This document shows, one piece after another, positions 15,548 through 25,211 of a stretch of 50,041 nucleotides of DNA. Location: positions 1-50,041 of the forward strand of contig CANQSV010000009.1 in assembly GCA_947626605.1 (NCBI GenBank). Direction: 5' to 3'. The notes beneath the pieces were generated by a model. That model searched no databases, was not told where the DNA came from, and saw nothing but the letters and a program-made list of their open reading frames with translations. A program made the translations under genes and the position numbers. This stretch comes from an uncultured Clostridia bacterium. GTDB lineage: Bacteria; Bacillota; Clostridia; TANB77; CAG-508. Each line of letters starts with the position of its first letter. Position 1 is the stretch's first letter.

Positions 15548-17084
15548 CTAATTTTTCCAATATTTTTTATCTAGGCTTCGATATTGTATTGCTTCTGCTA
15601 TATGATTTTTTTCTATATTTATACTTCCACTCAAATCTGCAACTGTTCTCGCTACTTTTAATATTCTTCCATATGCTCTAGCACTTAATCCCAGCCTTTC
15701 AAAAGCACTTTTCAATATTGCTTTTCCTTCTACATCTAATTTACAGTATTTTTCTATAAGCTTTGGCGTTAGTTGGGAATTAGAATAAATTTTACAATCT
15801 TTGTATCTTTCTTGTTGAATTTTTCGTGCTGAGTCCACTCTTTTCTTTATTGTTTCTGAATTTTCTGTTTGTTCTTCACTGTCTAATTTCTGATATTTTA
15901 CTGGTGTTGCCTCAATTTGAATATCTATTCTATCTAATAAAGGTCCACTTATTTTTCCTATATATCTTGATATTGCTTGTGGTGAGCATGTACAATTTTT
16001 TTCCTTTGAACCTAAAAAGCCACAAGGACATGGATTCATCGAAGCTATAAGCATAAAATTACAAGGATAACTTAGAGTTGCATTAACTCTACTTATACTT
16101 ATAATTTTATCTTCTAATGGTCCTCTCATTACTTCTAAAGTATTTTTATTAAATTCGGGAAGTTCATCTAAGAACAAAACACCATTATGTGCTAAACTTA
16201 TTTCTCCTGGTTTTGGGATTCTCCCTCCACCAACTAATGAAACACTTGAAATTGTGTGATGTGGTGCTCTAAAAGGTCTAGTTGTTATTATAGATGATTC
16301 TTTAGATAATACACCTGCTACACTATGAATCTTAGTTGTTTCAAGTGCTTCTTCAAAGCTCAAATCTGGTAATATTGATGGAATCCTCCTAGCCATCATA
16401 GTTTTTCCGTGAGCCAGGGTTTCCTATTAGTAAACAATTATGACCTCCTGCTGCAGCTACTTCTATAGCTCTTTTTACATTTTCCTGCCCTTTTACATCT
16501 GAAAAATCTAATGAATAATTATTTTTATTATTAAAAATTTCGTCAACATTTACTGTAGCTTTTTCGATTTTACATTCATTGTTCAAAAAATCAACTACTT
16601 GCCTTAGATTTTCAGCACCCAATATTTCTATATTATCAACTACTGATGCTTCTTTAATATTATCGATTGGTATAATAATTCTTTTAATTCCTAACCTTTT
16701 TGCTTCTATGCACATTGGTAAAATTCCATTTATTTTGTTTAGTTTTCCGTCTAGAGATAATTCTCCAACAAAAGCTGTATTTTCTAAATCACATTTTTTA
16801 ATTGCCTCTATACACAATAGAATACCAATTGCAATTGGCAGATCAAAAAAAGAGCCTTCCTTCCTTGTATCTGCTGGAGCTAAATTTATAACCACTCTCC
16901 TACTCTGCAATTCGTATCCTGAATTCTTTATCGCTGTTTTTACTCTTTCCTTGGATTCTTTTACACTCGTATCTGGCAAACCTACTATTTCCCAACCTGG
17001 CATTCCACTTGCAACATCCACTTGAACATAAATAAGATATCCGTCTAAACCACTTAAAGACATACTTTTTACAATAGATAGCAT
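15548..17084 (-). pseudogene. comM: comM/yifB (Mg-chelatase-like AAA ATPase), broken by a one-base insertion
   Basis: Two overlapping frames together encode a ComM/YifB protein of 511 residues, the usual length. The N-terminal part (17084 to about 16410) is the Lon-protease-like domain starting [16 protein letters not shown] and ends in LLIGNPGS. The C-terminal part holds the remainder of the P-loop region, Walker B LFLDELPEF, and the Mg-chelatase C-terminal domain. The break falls inside the Walker A motif GNPGSGKT: one extra base (g at 16409 on the plus strand) shifts the frame, and deleting it restores [13 protein letters not shown]. It could be a real mutation or a sequence error. ComM is a branch-migration helicase for transformation; its neighbours dprA and yraN fit. 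Confidence 0.9.
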
Positions 17085-17127
17085 ACCTAAACCTCTCTTA
17101 ATTCATGATTATTATTTTAGAATTTAT

Positions 17128-17844
17128 TTAAGTAACTAACCTTTTTATTCTCTCCCTATTAGTGTTTAGCACTTTTGCAATTGCTCTTATTGATAAAGCC
17201 TCTTCATCTCTTAATTTTTTGGATAGTTCTGCTAAGATTTCATAATTATTATATAAATCGTATTTAGAGATATTTTTCTCTTTGCAAAAATTAGATATTT
17301 TTTCTTTTATATCCCTTGTTTTTATAACATCTATAAAAACATTATCTAAGACTTCATGCTCCTCATTAAAATTAAAAACGCATTCGTTAATAATTAAATT
17401 ATCATTTGGATATTTGTTGTAACTGCTATACTTATATAATTTTTTCTCTATTACTTCTTCATTTTTTACTGGCTCATTATGTATAAAATTTATACAATCA
17501 AAAACTCTTTCTATTGTTTCCACTGTTTCACTAGAAAATCTATTTCTAAAAACAAAGCCTTCTCTATCATATTTTTTGTTATAAAATCTACTATATGAAA
17601 CATTTAGTCTTTGCATCATCTTAGACAGATTCTCAATTTTATTGCTATACACTAAAATATGTGCATGCTCTTTTAATATACAATAAGCTAACACTTGAAT
17701 ATGCTCTTCTTCTGAAAATCTACTTAAGAATTCGATATACTTTTCTTTATCTTGAGGTTTTTTAAAAATCTCCTCTCTGTTAATTCCCTGTACTAATACA
17801 TGATAAAATTTAATTTCACATTTTTTTCTTGCAACTCTAGGCAT
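17128..17844 (-). CDS. REP-associated tyrosine transposase (Y1/HUH family)
   Basis: A 238-residue HUH nuclease of the IS200/RAYT type. Visible motifs: FYHVLVQGINREEIF at the N-terminus, the metal-binding HUH pair in CILKEHAHILVYS, and the region with the candidate catalytic Tyr in RLNVSYSRFYNKKYDR. The C-terminal part (IKEKISNFCKEKNISKYDLY, then AIAKVLNTNRERIKRL) is a DnaA-like/HTH helical tail seen in many RAYTs. Such single-copy genes are thought to mobilise short REP palindromes, and one GC-rich palindrome lies about 105 nt upstream at 17950-17976. There are no IS ends around the gene. Confidence 0.85.
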   Translation of the reverse strand: MPRVARKKCEIKFYHVLVQGINREEIFKKPQDKEKYIEFLSRFSEEEHIQVLAYCILKEHAHILVYSNKIENLSKMMQRLNVSYSRFYNKKYDREGFVFRNRFSSETVETIERVFDCINFIHNEPVKNEEVIEKKLYKYSSYNKYPNDNLIINECVFNFNEEHEVLDNVFIDVIKTRDIKEKISNFCKEKNISKYDLYNNYEILAELSKKLRDEEALSIRAIAKVLNTNRERIKRLVT

Positions 17845-17949
17845 AATAAACTCCTTTTAACAATTTATTTGCCCATTTATAATTCTTTAACGATTGCCCT
17901 AATAATATATGCTTTTTTATTTTTTGTAAATAGGTTTTATTCAAAAACA

Positions 17950-17976
17950 GCCACTGGGGACGGTTCTCCCTGGCAC
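17950..17976. repeat. REP-like palindrome next to the RAYT gene
   Basis: A 27-nt GC-rich imperfect palindrome starting GCCACTGGGGA and ending TCTCCCTGGCAC with a CGGT centre. It stands out in AT-rich DNA and is located upstream of a RAYT gene, the usual REPtron layout. Confidence 0.65.
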
Positions 17977-18084
17977 TTTTTCTAAAAAATCTATTTTCTT
18001 TATATTCTTTTATGGTAACATATTATTGTTCTTTATTACTTATAATGGATGGGATGAAAAATATCAGAATGAAATAGAGTATTT

Positions 18085-18816
18085 TCAATAAAAAAGCCTA
18101 TTAATAATATAATAAGAAATATAAAAAGGTATTGTCATTTGTATTACAATCATAATCAAACTATATATTATTCCTCCATTTGTTATATCGTATAATATTT
18201 CAATTGGAGTATTAGGAAAATTATTTGATATAAACATTAAATTACCATTAGAAAAACTATTTACAATTAGTGCTATAACGCACATTAATCCTATTAAACT
18301 TGCAAAATACTTAATATCTTCTTTTCTTAATTCCACATATTTTGTTTTATTTATTAATATTCCTATATATATCATTATCCCATGAAATAAAAAGCTATGA
18401 ATACTTAATATATGGAAAGCAGGATAAATTGGTAATGAAGTAGATGGATATATAAGAAAAACTATTCCTCCTATTATTGAGCCAGTTGCCAATGATACAT
18501 CACCTATCTTTTTTAATACACCTTTACCAAATGAACTTAATAGTCCTGCATATAACAGCATACTACAATAGTATAATGGAATATACGTATTAACAGCGTA
18601 AATTGAATTTTGCTTTATATTGTAAATTATTTTTAATATTTCCATTATACTCGTTATTATTGTTATTAATTTTATAATACTATGTACTTCCCTTTTATTT
18701 TTTTTTATGGAATATTTTAATGCAATAAAAATTCCTATTATCGTAACTACAATTAAAATAAAATGTCCTTTTGTAAATATTCCACATGCTTCATATTCTC
18801 CTATATTTGCAAACAT
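18085..18816 (-). CDS. YwaF/TMEM164-like integral membrane protein
   Basis: A 243-residue protein with about six to seven transmembrane helices. It matches the YwaF-type pattern: GIFTKGHFILIVVTIIG near the N-terminus, LKIIYNIKQ, then LPLYYCSM-like YIPLYYCSMLLYAGLL and the AFHILSIHSFLFHGIMIYIG segment with conserved His residues. The family function is unknown. The next gene upstream on the same strand is the frameshifted glycosyltransferase, 31 nt away. Confidence 0.75.
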   Translation of the reverse strand: MFANIGEYEACGIFTKGHFILIVVTIIGIFIALKYSIKKNKREVHSIIKLITIITSIMEILKIIYNIKQNSIYAVNTYIPLYYCSMLLYAGLLSSFGKGVLKKIGDVSLATGSIIGGIVFLIYPSTSLPIYPAFHILSIHSFLFHGIMIYIGILINKTKYVELRKEDIKYFASLIGLMCVIALIVNSFSNGNLMFISNNFPNTPIEILYDITNGGIIYSLIMIVIQMTIPFYISYYIINRLFY

Positions 18817-18847
18817 TTTTATATCTTCTTTCTATCAAAATTTATTT

Positions 18848-20603
18848 TTATTTAATATAATACACATCACACATATTCAATCTTTGTAGATAGGTTATAC
18901 TATATAAGTCAATAGATTTTTTGACTGTATTTATTATTTTATCATTATCTTGCCAATCATTTATAAATATTAGCACCCCATTAGAAATATCTTTATTTTT
19001 CATTATTTTTTTAATATTTTCCTCATTGCATTCAATATCTTTGGCTATATAAGATTCTTCTATATTAGCAAACAATAATATATCATCTAAAAATCTATTA
19101 TTATTAGTGTTGAAAAAATACAATGCTGGAGTATTTTTTAATTCTCCATTTATTTTTTCCATAATACCATTCATATTAGAATACATTACTTGTGGCTCTA
19201 TTTTGAAATCTTTTATAAAAAGCAATACATTGTCTAATGGTATGTCATCAATCTTTGGTATTATATCCATTGATAAATTGCACTCACACTTTAATTTTTC
19301 TATTAATTCTCTTTTACTTGAATATGAATACTCTCGTTCATTTCTAAAATTTTTTCCTATAACTAAATCAATAATTGTATTTGATAAAAATACCATTATA
19401 AACATTGCAAAAATAATAGATATTATTATGATATTAATGGTTTTTTCTTTAAAAATATTGTGCATTATATTATGTGTATAGTATATTACTATGATAAATA
19501 TCATTGGCGATATAGGTAATATATATCTTAATTCTATGTATGGGGAACATATCGAAACTATTATAAAATAAAATACAGTTGGTATTGCTATATATTTTAA
19601 ATACTTATTTTTTATCTCAAATATTTTTTTATTCCTTAATATTTTATATATACATATAATTCCTATTCCTAATAATAATATAATCAAACAATTATTAAAT
19701 ATATAAACATTCGTTACAATAATGTATAAAATAACATTAACAATATGTTTATGCATATTAGTTAAATTATTAAGTACTCCTTCACCTCTATATCCAAAAA
19801 ACATATGTTGTATTGAATATGGAAATATTATTAATGATACTACTGCTGCACAACATATTGCTAAGATGTAATATGTTAGTAATTTGTATCTTTTTTCTTT
19901 TATATATTTAGTTACAAACATTATAAATAGCATTGCCAAATAGAATATATAATAATAATGTGTTAAAGAACCTGCTAGTGCGGATAATCCAATAAACAAT
20001 AATATTTTATAATTAATTTTATTTCTATCCAATAATTTTATATGCAAATAAGTGGTTATGATTACATTTAATGTAGATAAGGAGTACATTCTGATAAACA
20101 ATACATTTGTTATTGATGATAGCATTATACTTGATGTAAAAGCCAAAATTATAGACTTTTCTTTATATTTATTTTCCCCTTTTAAAATATTACTAATAAT
20201 TAAATACATAAATATTGTAATAAAAACATAAATGATTATATTTAATATAATTCCATTCCACTTAGAATATTGATTAATATTAAATCCCATTACTATTCTT
20301 AACATTAAATAATAAAGTGGTGGGTGATTATCATTTTTTTGATTCTCATAAACTTGTGAAAACATCCATTTTTCATTTTCATTTACAGTTAAATAATCTT
20401 TATAATAATCTTTACTATGCCAAACATTATAAAAATCATTATTATTTTGTATTTCAGTTTTATTATAACTTGCAAGTCCGAAATGAATAAGCTTCATCCA
20501 TGTGAATATATGATTTATTGTATCCTGCAATTACAAATACTATTGATTGAATTACTATGCATATTACAATCATTATTATTATTCTTTTGTTATTTTTGTT
20601 CAT
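18848..20603 (-). pseudogene. GT39-like membrane glycosyltransferase, one-base frameshift near the N-terminus
   Basis: The true start is the ATG at 20603, with AGGAGG (20616-20611) 7 nt upstream. It encodes MNKNNKRIIIMIVICIVIQS, a first membrane helix, then HMDEAYSF, where the frame breaks. One extra base (g at 20480 on the plus strand) separates this from the remaining frame GLASYNKTEIQ. Deleting it gives an intact 584-residue protein with HMDEAYSFGLASY, the motif of PMT/ArnT-like transferases (acidic residue in the first extracytoplasmic loop), about ten or more membrane helices (e.g. residues 90-420) and a C-terminal soluble domain. A second acidic site NDNHPPLYYL is present. It would transfer sugars from polyprenyl-phosphate carriers. 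Real mutation versus sequence error is open. Confidence 0.85.
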
Positions 20604-20645
20604 ACTTTATCCTCCTATATGATAGAGAAAAAAGTTTAAAAAAAA

Positions 20646-20676
20646 TTACAAGAAAAATAAAAAATTTTTCTTGTAA
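20646..20676 (-). terminator. terminator of the sigma/anti-sigma operon
   Basis: A perfect 12-bp stem TTACAAGAAAAA (20646-20657) with TTTTTCTTGTAA (20665-20676), 7-nt loop, T-run on the minus side at 20645-20641. It also has T-runs on the plus side. Confidence 0.85.
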
Positions 20677-20710
20677 CTTTTTTTATTTTAATGTTTTATT
20701 CCTTGCTATA

Positions 20711-21412
20711 TTATATTTCTATTATTTCAGCATTATAAGAAGCTTTAAGTGATTGTAATAACTGTTTTCTCGTTTTTCCTAAATATGAATTATCATTCAT
20801 ATATAATTTTTCATTTTCAATTCTTGTATTAGAAATGATATTATTTCTTTCCCATGTATTCTTATAATTATTCATCTCATTCTTGTTAAATCCAGTAATT
20901 ATTGTTCGAGCATTTACGCATATATTATTTTTATTAAATGTAAGTATTGTATAATATTCTAGTCTCTCTCCATTATTATCATATTTATATGTTGCAATAA
21001 CATTAGTTGCTTCCATGCCTTTCCTTATATTACCCGTATTAAAATTATATAAAATTAATTTATTATTTTCATCCCTTATAAATCTATATGGACTTAATAT
21101 GTATAAAACAAATATTCCCGTTACAGTAATAACAGTTATTAGTATAGCTATCATTATTTTAAGAATTATTTTTCTTTTTATACTTCTTATACATTTAATT
21201 TCTTTTTCTTTATTGTTATTTTGTTCTCTCGTAATATCTTCTTCACTCAAGAAGATTGCGTTATCTTTTTTGATGTTGTTTAATGCTTCTGAACATTTAT
21301 TACATTTTTTTAAATGTTCTTCTATTTCTTTGTTTGTTTCCTTACTAACTAGTCCTTCCACATATAAAGGTAATAAATCTTCTACTAAATTGCAGTTATT
21401 ATCTTTACTCAT
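20711..21412 (-). CDS. anti-sigma factor with zinc-finger domain
   Basis: A 233-residue single-pass membrane protein. The N-terminal anti-sigma zinc domain has HLKKCNKC (HxxxCxxC, ZAS motif, residues about 35-42). One transmembrane helix (IMIAILITVITVTGIFVLYIL, roughly residues 90-110) is followed by an extracytoplasmic sensor domain of unknown type. I place the start at 21412, the ATG after AGGAGGT, overlapping the sigma gene by 8 nt, which indicates translational coupling. It would hold the sigma factor at the membrane and release it on an envelope signal. Confidence 0.88.
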   Translation of the reverse strand: MSKDNNCNLVEDLLPLYVEGLVSKETNKEIEEHLKKCNKCSEALNNIKKDNAIFLSEEDITREQNNNKEKEIKCIRSIKRKIILKIMIAILITVITVTGIFVLYILSPYRFIRDENNKLILYNFNTGNIRKGMEATNVIATYKYDNNGERLEYYTILTFNKNNICVNARTIITGFNKNEMNNYKNTWERNNIISNTRIENEKLYMNDNSYLGKTRKQLLQSLKASYNAEIIEI

Positions 21413-21896
21413 TTGCAATACCTCCTTTTAAAAGTTTTTCTAATTCCTTTTTTCCTCTGTGAAAAACTACCTTTGCCCAAGTTTCATTCTTTCCAGTAAT
21501 ATTAGCTACTTCTTTAAAAGAAAAACCTAAAAATCTTAAATATATTACATTTTTTGTAACTTCATCTATATCTTGTAACTTTTTATATAACTCAATTCTT
21601 TCTTCGTTCAAAATATATTTTTCTTCAAATGATATTTCTTGTATATCTTGTTCATTAAGTTCTGTTATTTTAATTTTTGAAATTTTTTTAATTTCTTTAT
21701 AATATAAATGTTTTGCAATTACGCATAACCATGTACATATTGTACATTCTCCTTTAAATTTATTAATTTCTTTAATTGCTATGCAAAAAGTCTCTTGTGT
21801 CAATTCTTCTGACAAATTTACATTGTGTGTTAAACTCATTAAGTATTTGAATACTGTATTATAATATTTTTTACAAATATCATCAATGTCATACAT
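21405..21896 (-). CDS. ECF RNA polymerase sigma factor
   Basis: A 163-residue sigma-70 family ECF factor. Region 2 is CKKYYNTVFKYLMSLTHN and NLSEELTQETFCIAIKE with the core-binding helix; FKGECTICTWLCVIAKHLYY continues it. Region 4 is KNVIYLRFLGFSFKEVANIT plus WAKVVFHRGKKELEK, the -35 recognition helix. The start at 21896 has AGGAGG 7 nt upstream. An open extension of 7 codons is unlikely. The next gene is its anti-sigma factor, and the upstream gene, 41 nt away on the same strand, is a membrane protein that may be part of the same operon. Confidence 0.92.
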   Translation of the reverse strand: MYDIDDICKKYYNTVFKYLMSLTHNVNLSEELTQETFCIAIKEINKFKGECTICTWLCVIAKHLYYKEIKKISKIKITELNEQDIQEISFEEKYILNEERIELYKKLQDIDEVTKNVIYLRFLGFSFKEVANITGKNETWAKVVFHRGKKELEKLLKGGIANE

Positions 21897-21937
21897 CTCT
21901 TTCCTCCTTTCTTGCAAAAGGTCAAATATCTTTAATT

Positions 21938-22966
21938 TTAATAGTTAGACAATTTATATTTTCTTAATATATTAATTATTTTTTTACTTGATTCAGATAT
22001 ATTTTCTTGTTTTAGGCTATCAGTATATATAAGTAAATCAATATAATCACTATTATTATAATTTAGTACTATAATGTTACCATTACTTTCCTTATTTATA
22101 TTATTTAAAACTTTAATAAAAGATATTTTAATATCTTGTGTTTTTATATCTGAATAATTTTCTTTAATAGTACTAAGATTATTTTTTATTATATTCAAAT
22201 CATCTTTGGCAATAGAATCCACTTTTTTACCTTGATATTTTGAAATAACGTTTTTGTCAATATTATTAATATTTTCTAATGGCTCCTGATTTTCATTATA
22301 TGGAACTTCAAACTCATAAACATCTCCATATCCATCTATGCATCTTCCACTTATCACGTTATTTGTAGAGTTTGATGTATTTTTATTATAGTTCCCACAA
22401 ATGGCAATTATCTCCTCATTATAATCTTCATGAAAAATAAGAGTAGACTCTAAGTAGGAATAATATTCATCTACTTTTTTGGCTAATTTTGAAGTATTAA
22501 AATTATACTTTATTACTTTATTTTCTATATCATCTGGAAACATTTCTTTTATTGAAGTAATATACTCTGTACCATCTTTTGGAATTTCATAACCTATTAC
22601 TTCATTGTTTTCAAAAATAAATTTATATGGCATACAACTTTTTTCATCGCTACGCAACTTCTCATGTTTTACATAGTATGATTCTTCTAAAATATACATA
22701 TATGCATATTTGAAATTATCTTTTTCTTTTATTCCAAAGCCTTCATAATCATAAAACACTTGATAATCATCTTTATTGACACTATCAGCTTTTTTTCCCT
22801 CTTCCTTGCTTAAATATTCTATTGCTTTATCATATAGAAAATCATTATTGTCAATCCAATAACCATATTTTTTATTAACTAAGCTAATATGTATTCTTAC
22901 AAAAATGCTGGCCATTACTAATATTATAACTAGTATAATTAATATAATTTTTATTTTTTTTCCCAT
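21938..22966 (-). CDS. membrane-anchored protein of unknown function upstream of the ECF operon
   Basis: A 342-residue protein I do not recognise. I use the ATG at 22966 with GGAGGG just upstream; a longer frame adds 19 residues with no ribosome site. Residues about 3-25 (KKIKIILIILVIILVMASIF) form a signal anchor; the rest is an extracellular domain rich in charged and Asn residues with no Cys-rich or catalytic motif. It lies 41 nt before the sigma gene on the same strand, so it could be a sensor or target of that sigma pair. Confidence 0.7.
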   Translation of the reverse strand: MGKKIKIILIILVIILVMASIFVRIHISLVNKKYGYWIDNNDFLYDKAIEYLSKEEGKKADSVNKDDYQVFYDYEGFGIKEKDNFKYAYMYILEESYYVKHEKLRSDEKSCMPYKFIFENNEVIGYEIPKDGTEYITSIKEMFPDDIENKVIKYNFNTSKLAKKVDEYYSYLESTLIFHEDYNEEIIAICGNYNKNTSNSTNNVISGRCIDGYGDVYEFEVPYNENQEPLENINNIDKNVISKYQGKKVDSIAKDDLNIIKNNLSTIKENYSDIKTQDIKISFIKVLNNINKESNGNIIVLNYNNSDYIDLLIYTDSLKQENISESSKKIINILRKYKLSNY

Positions 22967-23105
22967 ATTTCCCTCCAAAACTAAAATTAAAATAATATTA
23001 ATACAAAAATAATTTTTATTCAAATGCTATTTTGCATCGAACTTTTAATATACTTCTAAATGATAGAGATACAAGAATAAAAAAGGTTACAAATATATTT
23101 TTTTA

Positions 23106-23134
23106 TTGTTAAAAATTTTATCCCATGTTATAAT
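23106..23134 (+). promoter_or_regulatory. promoter of the DUF2442-ygjV-alr operon
   Basis: TTGTTA (23106-23111), 17 nt, TATAAT (23129-23134). The first gene starts 27 nt after the -10. Confidence 0.72.
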
Positions 23135-23160
23135 AAGTAAGAAAATAAGGAGGATTTATA

Positions 23161-23403
23161 ATGATACCACCTAGAATAAAATCCGTAAAAGCTGTTGATA
23201 ATTTTTGTTTGGAAATTATTTACTCAACTGGTGAAAAAAGATTGTATGATATGAAAAAAAATCTACAATACGATTTTTATAAAAAACTAAATAATATTGG
23301 TTATTTTCAGCTTGTAAAATCAGTAGAAACAACAGTAGAATGGTCAAATGGAGAAGATATGGATTCAAATGAGTTATATACTAATAGTATAATTATTCAA
23401 TAG
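23161..23403 (+). CDS. DUF2442 family protein
   Basis: An 80-residue protein with the DUF2442 pattern: P-RI-SV-AVDNFCLEIIYSTGEKRLYD near the start and VEWSNGEDMDSNELY near the end. Other family members are small, often next to toxin-antitoxin genes or DUF4160 genes, but none is here. AAGGAGG sits 7 nt upstream. It is the first gene of a probable operon; the next starts 16 nt downstream. Confidence 0.85.
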   Translation: MIPPRIKSVKAVDNFCLEIIYSTGEKRLYDMKKNLQYDFYKKLNNIGYFQLVKSVETTVEWSNGEDMDSNELYTNSIIIQ

Positions 23404-23418
23404 ATAAGTAGGTAAAAT

Positions 23419-23928
23419 ATGATATATAAATTAATAATAGGAAATATAATTGCACTTGTTGCCTCAATTCTAATGGTTTATTCTGGATTTATAAAAAAGA
23501 AAAAAAAAATATTATACATTCAAACTACTCAAATTGGATTATCTGTAGTAAGCAATATTATTCTTGGTGGTATTACTGGTGCTATAATAAATTTTTTATG
23601 TTGTATTAGAAACATTTTATATTATAACAAAAAATTAAACACATTTTTTAAAGTATTATTAACCATACTTTCAATTATATTATCTCTTAAATTTAATAAT
23701 TCAGGATTTATTGGTTTATTGCCATTAATTAGTATGGTTTCATATATATGGCTAATGAGTGTAAAAAACATCATAGGATTCAAGTCATTAATAATTTTTT
23801 CAACAACAATGTGGTTGATATATGATTTTTCAATAAAATCATATACTTCCTCTATTTTTGACTTTATGAATATTGTTGCTAATTTTATATCTATTTTACA
23901 AATACTATATGAAAAAAAAGAATATTAG
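23419..23928 (+). CDS. YgjV family inner membrane protein
   Basis: A 169-residue membrane protein of about five to six helices, with the YgjV-type start NIIALVASILMVYSGFIKKKKKILYIQ and the conserved ITGAIINFLCCIRNILYY block. Function is unknown; the family is found in enteric and clostridial bacteria. It is preceded by AGTAGGT-type weak ribosome site and lies between DUF2442 and alr with short gaps (16 and 44 nt). Confidence 0.75.
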   Translation: MIYKLIIGNIIALVASILMVYSGFIKKKKKILYIQTTQIGLSVVSNIILGGITGAIINFLCCIRNILYYNKKLNTFFKVLLTILSIILSLKFNNSGFIGLLPLISMVSYIWLMSVKNIIGFKSLIIFSTTMWLIYDFSIKSYTSSIFDFMNIVANFISILQILYEKKEY

Positions 23929-23971
23929 CCCAAAAACTAATATATAATTAATACTGAAATGGAGGTTTTTT

Positions 23972-25069
23972 ATGACTGATAGAGTTTGGGAAGCTAAGTT
24001 AGAAATAAACTTAAATGATATTTTTCATAATATAAATGAAATAAAAAAAATAGTTGGACCAGATGTTAACATTATGCCTATTATAAAAGATAATGGTTAT
24101 GGAACTTATTTAAATACAAAAATTAAAGATTTAGAAAATTTTGGAATAAATATTGTAGGTGTAGCAATTGTAGACGAAGGAATAAAACTTCGTGAATTAG
24201 GCTATACAGGTGATATTCTTATTTTAAATCAACCAATGGAAACAGAAATAGAAGCCGCACATAAATATAATCTAATTATTGGAGTTGGCTCAATCGACTT
24301 TCTTAATGCCCTAGGTAAACACCCATATGAATTTAAAATTCATATGGAAATTGGAACTGGAATGGGAAGAACTGGAATAAGACCTTCAAAAACTGAAGAA
24401 TATATAGAAGTAGCTTCAAAATATCCTAATATAATAATCGATGGAATATATACTCATTTTTCTTGCAGTGATTGTGATGAAGAATACACTAGAAAACAAA
24501 TAAACTCTTTCAAAACAGCATTAGATGTTGCAAAAAACAAAATTTCCACTTTAAGGTATATTCACTGTTGTAACTCTGCTGGAATACTTAGTTTTAAAGA
24601 AGCTCATTTTAATTTAGTACGTCCAGGTTTAATCCTTTATGGATTTTATCCTGATGAATCTCTAAAAGAAAAAATAAACTTAAAACCAAGCATAAAACTA
24701 AAATCCAAAATATCCTTCTTAAAAATAGTTCCAGAAGGAACTAGCATAAGCTATGGAAGAACCTTTATTACAAAACGAGAATCAAAAATAGCAACGGTAC
24801 CATTAGGATATGCAGATGGAATTAGAAGAACATTATCAAACAAAGGTAAAGTTGTTATAAACGGAAAAATAGCCCCTATTATAGGAACAGTTTGCATGGA
24901 TTGTTTTATGGTAGACGTTACAGATTTAGAAGATGTAAATGTTTATGATGATGTTTATCTATGGGACAATGAAAATATATTTGTAGAAGATATTGCAAAA
25001 ATTTATGGAACAATAAACTATGAAGTAATTTCCACAATTTCACAAAGAGTACGTAGAGAATTTGTATAA
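23972..25069 (+). CDS. alr: alanine racemase-like PLP enzyme
   Basis: A 365-residue alanine racemase-type enzyme making D-alanine for peptidoglycan. The PLP lysine is Lys39 in MPIIKDNGYGTY; the TIM-barrel continues with HMEIGTGMGRTGI, GIYTHFSCSD, HCCNSAGIL, LVRPGLILYG and the C-terminal beta domain with the catalytic Tyr in ISYGRTF, followed by PLGYADGIRR and GTVCMDCFMVDVTD. Length is normal. The motif around the lysine is unusual: typical enzymes read VVKANAYGHG, here IIKDNGYGTY, so substrate or racemase subtype (Ala, Ser or broad) may differ. GGAGG lies 8 nt upstream. Confidence 0.88.
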   Translation: MTDRVWEAKLEINLNDIFHNINEIKKIVGPDVNIMPIIKDNGYGTYLNTKIKDLENFGINIVGVAIVDEGIKLRELGYTGDILILNQPMETEIEAAHKYNLIIGVGSIDFLNALGKHPYEFKIHMEIGTGMGRTGIRPSKTEEYIEVASKYPNIIIDGIYTHFSCSDCDEEYTRKQINSFKTALDVAKNKISTLRYIHCCNSAGILSFKEAHFNLVRPGLILYGFYPDESLKEKINLKPSIKLKSKISFLKIVPEGTSISYGRTFITKRESKIATVPLGYADGIRRTLSNKGKVVINGKIAPIIGTVCMDCFMVDVTDLEDVNVYDDVYLWDNENIFVEDIAKIYGTINYEVISTISQRVRREFV

Positions 25070-25094
25070 GAAAATTTAGATATATTAATCATAT

Positions 25095-25166
25095 AGAATC
25101 CCAATATTATAATTTTGAAAAAAGCGCATTGAAAGTAATTTTGAAAAATTATAATATTGGGATTCT
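25095..25166 (+). terminator. terminator of the alr operon
   Basis: A perfect 22-bp inverted repeat, 25095-25116 with 25145-25166, around a 28-nt loop, followed by TTTT. The long stem could also terminate the Nudix gene on the minus strand, which ends 46 nt away. Confidence 0.85.
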
Positions 25167-25211
25167 TTTAACATTTATACTACATCTTAGAAAAACAATA
25201 TATTGAAAAAG

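Noticed and set aside
20530-20600. TTG start for the glycosyltransferase at 20530
   Set aside because: No ribosome site; the upstream ATG with AGGAGG and the membrane helix rejoin after removing one base.
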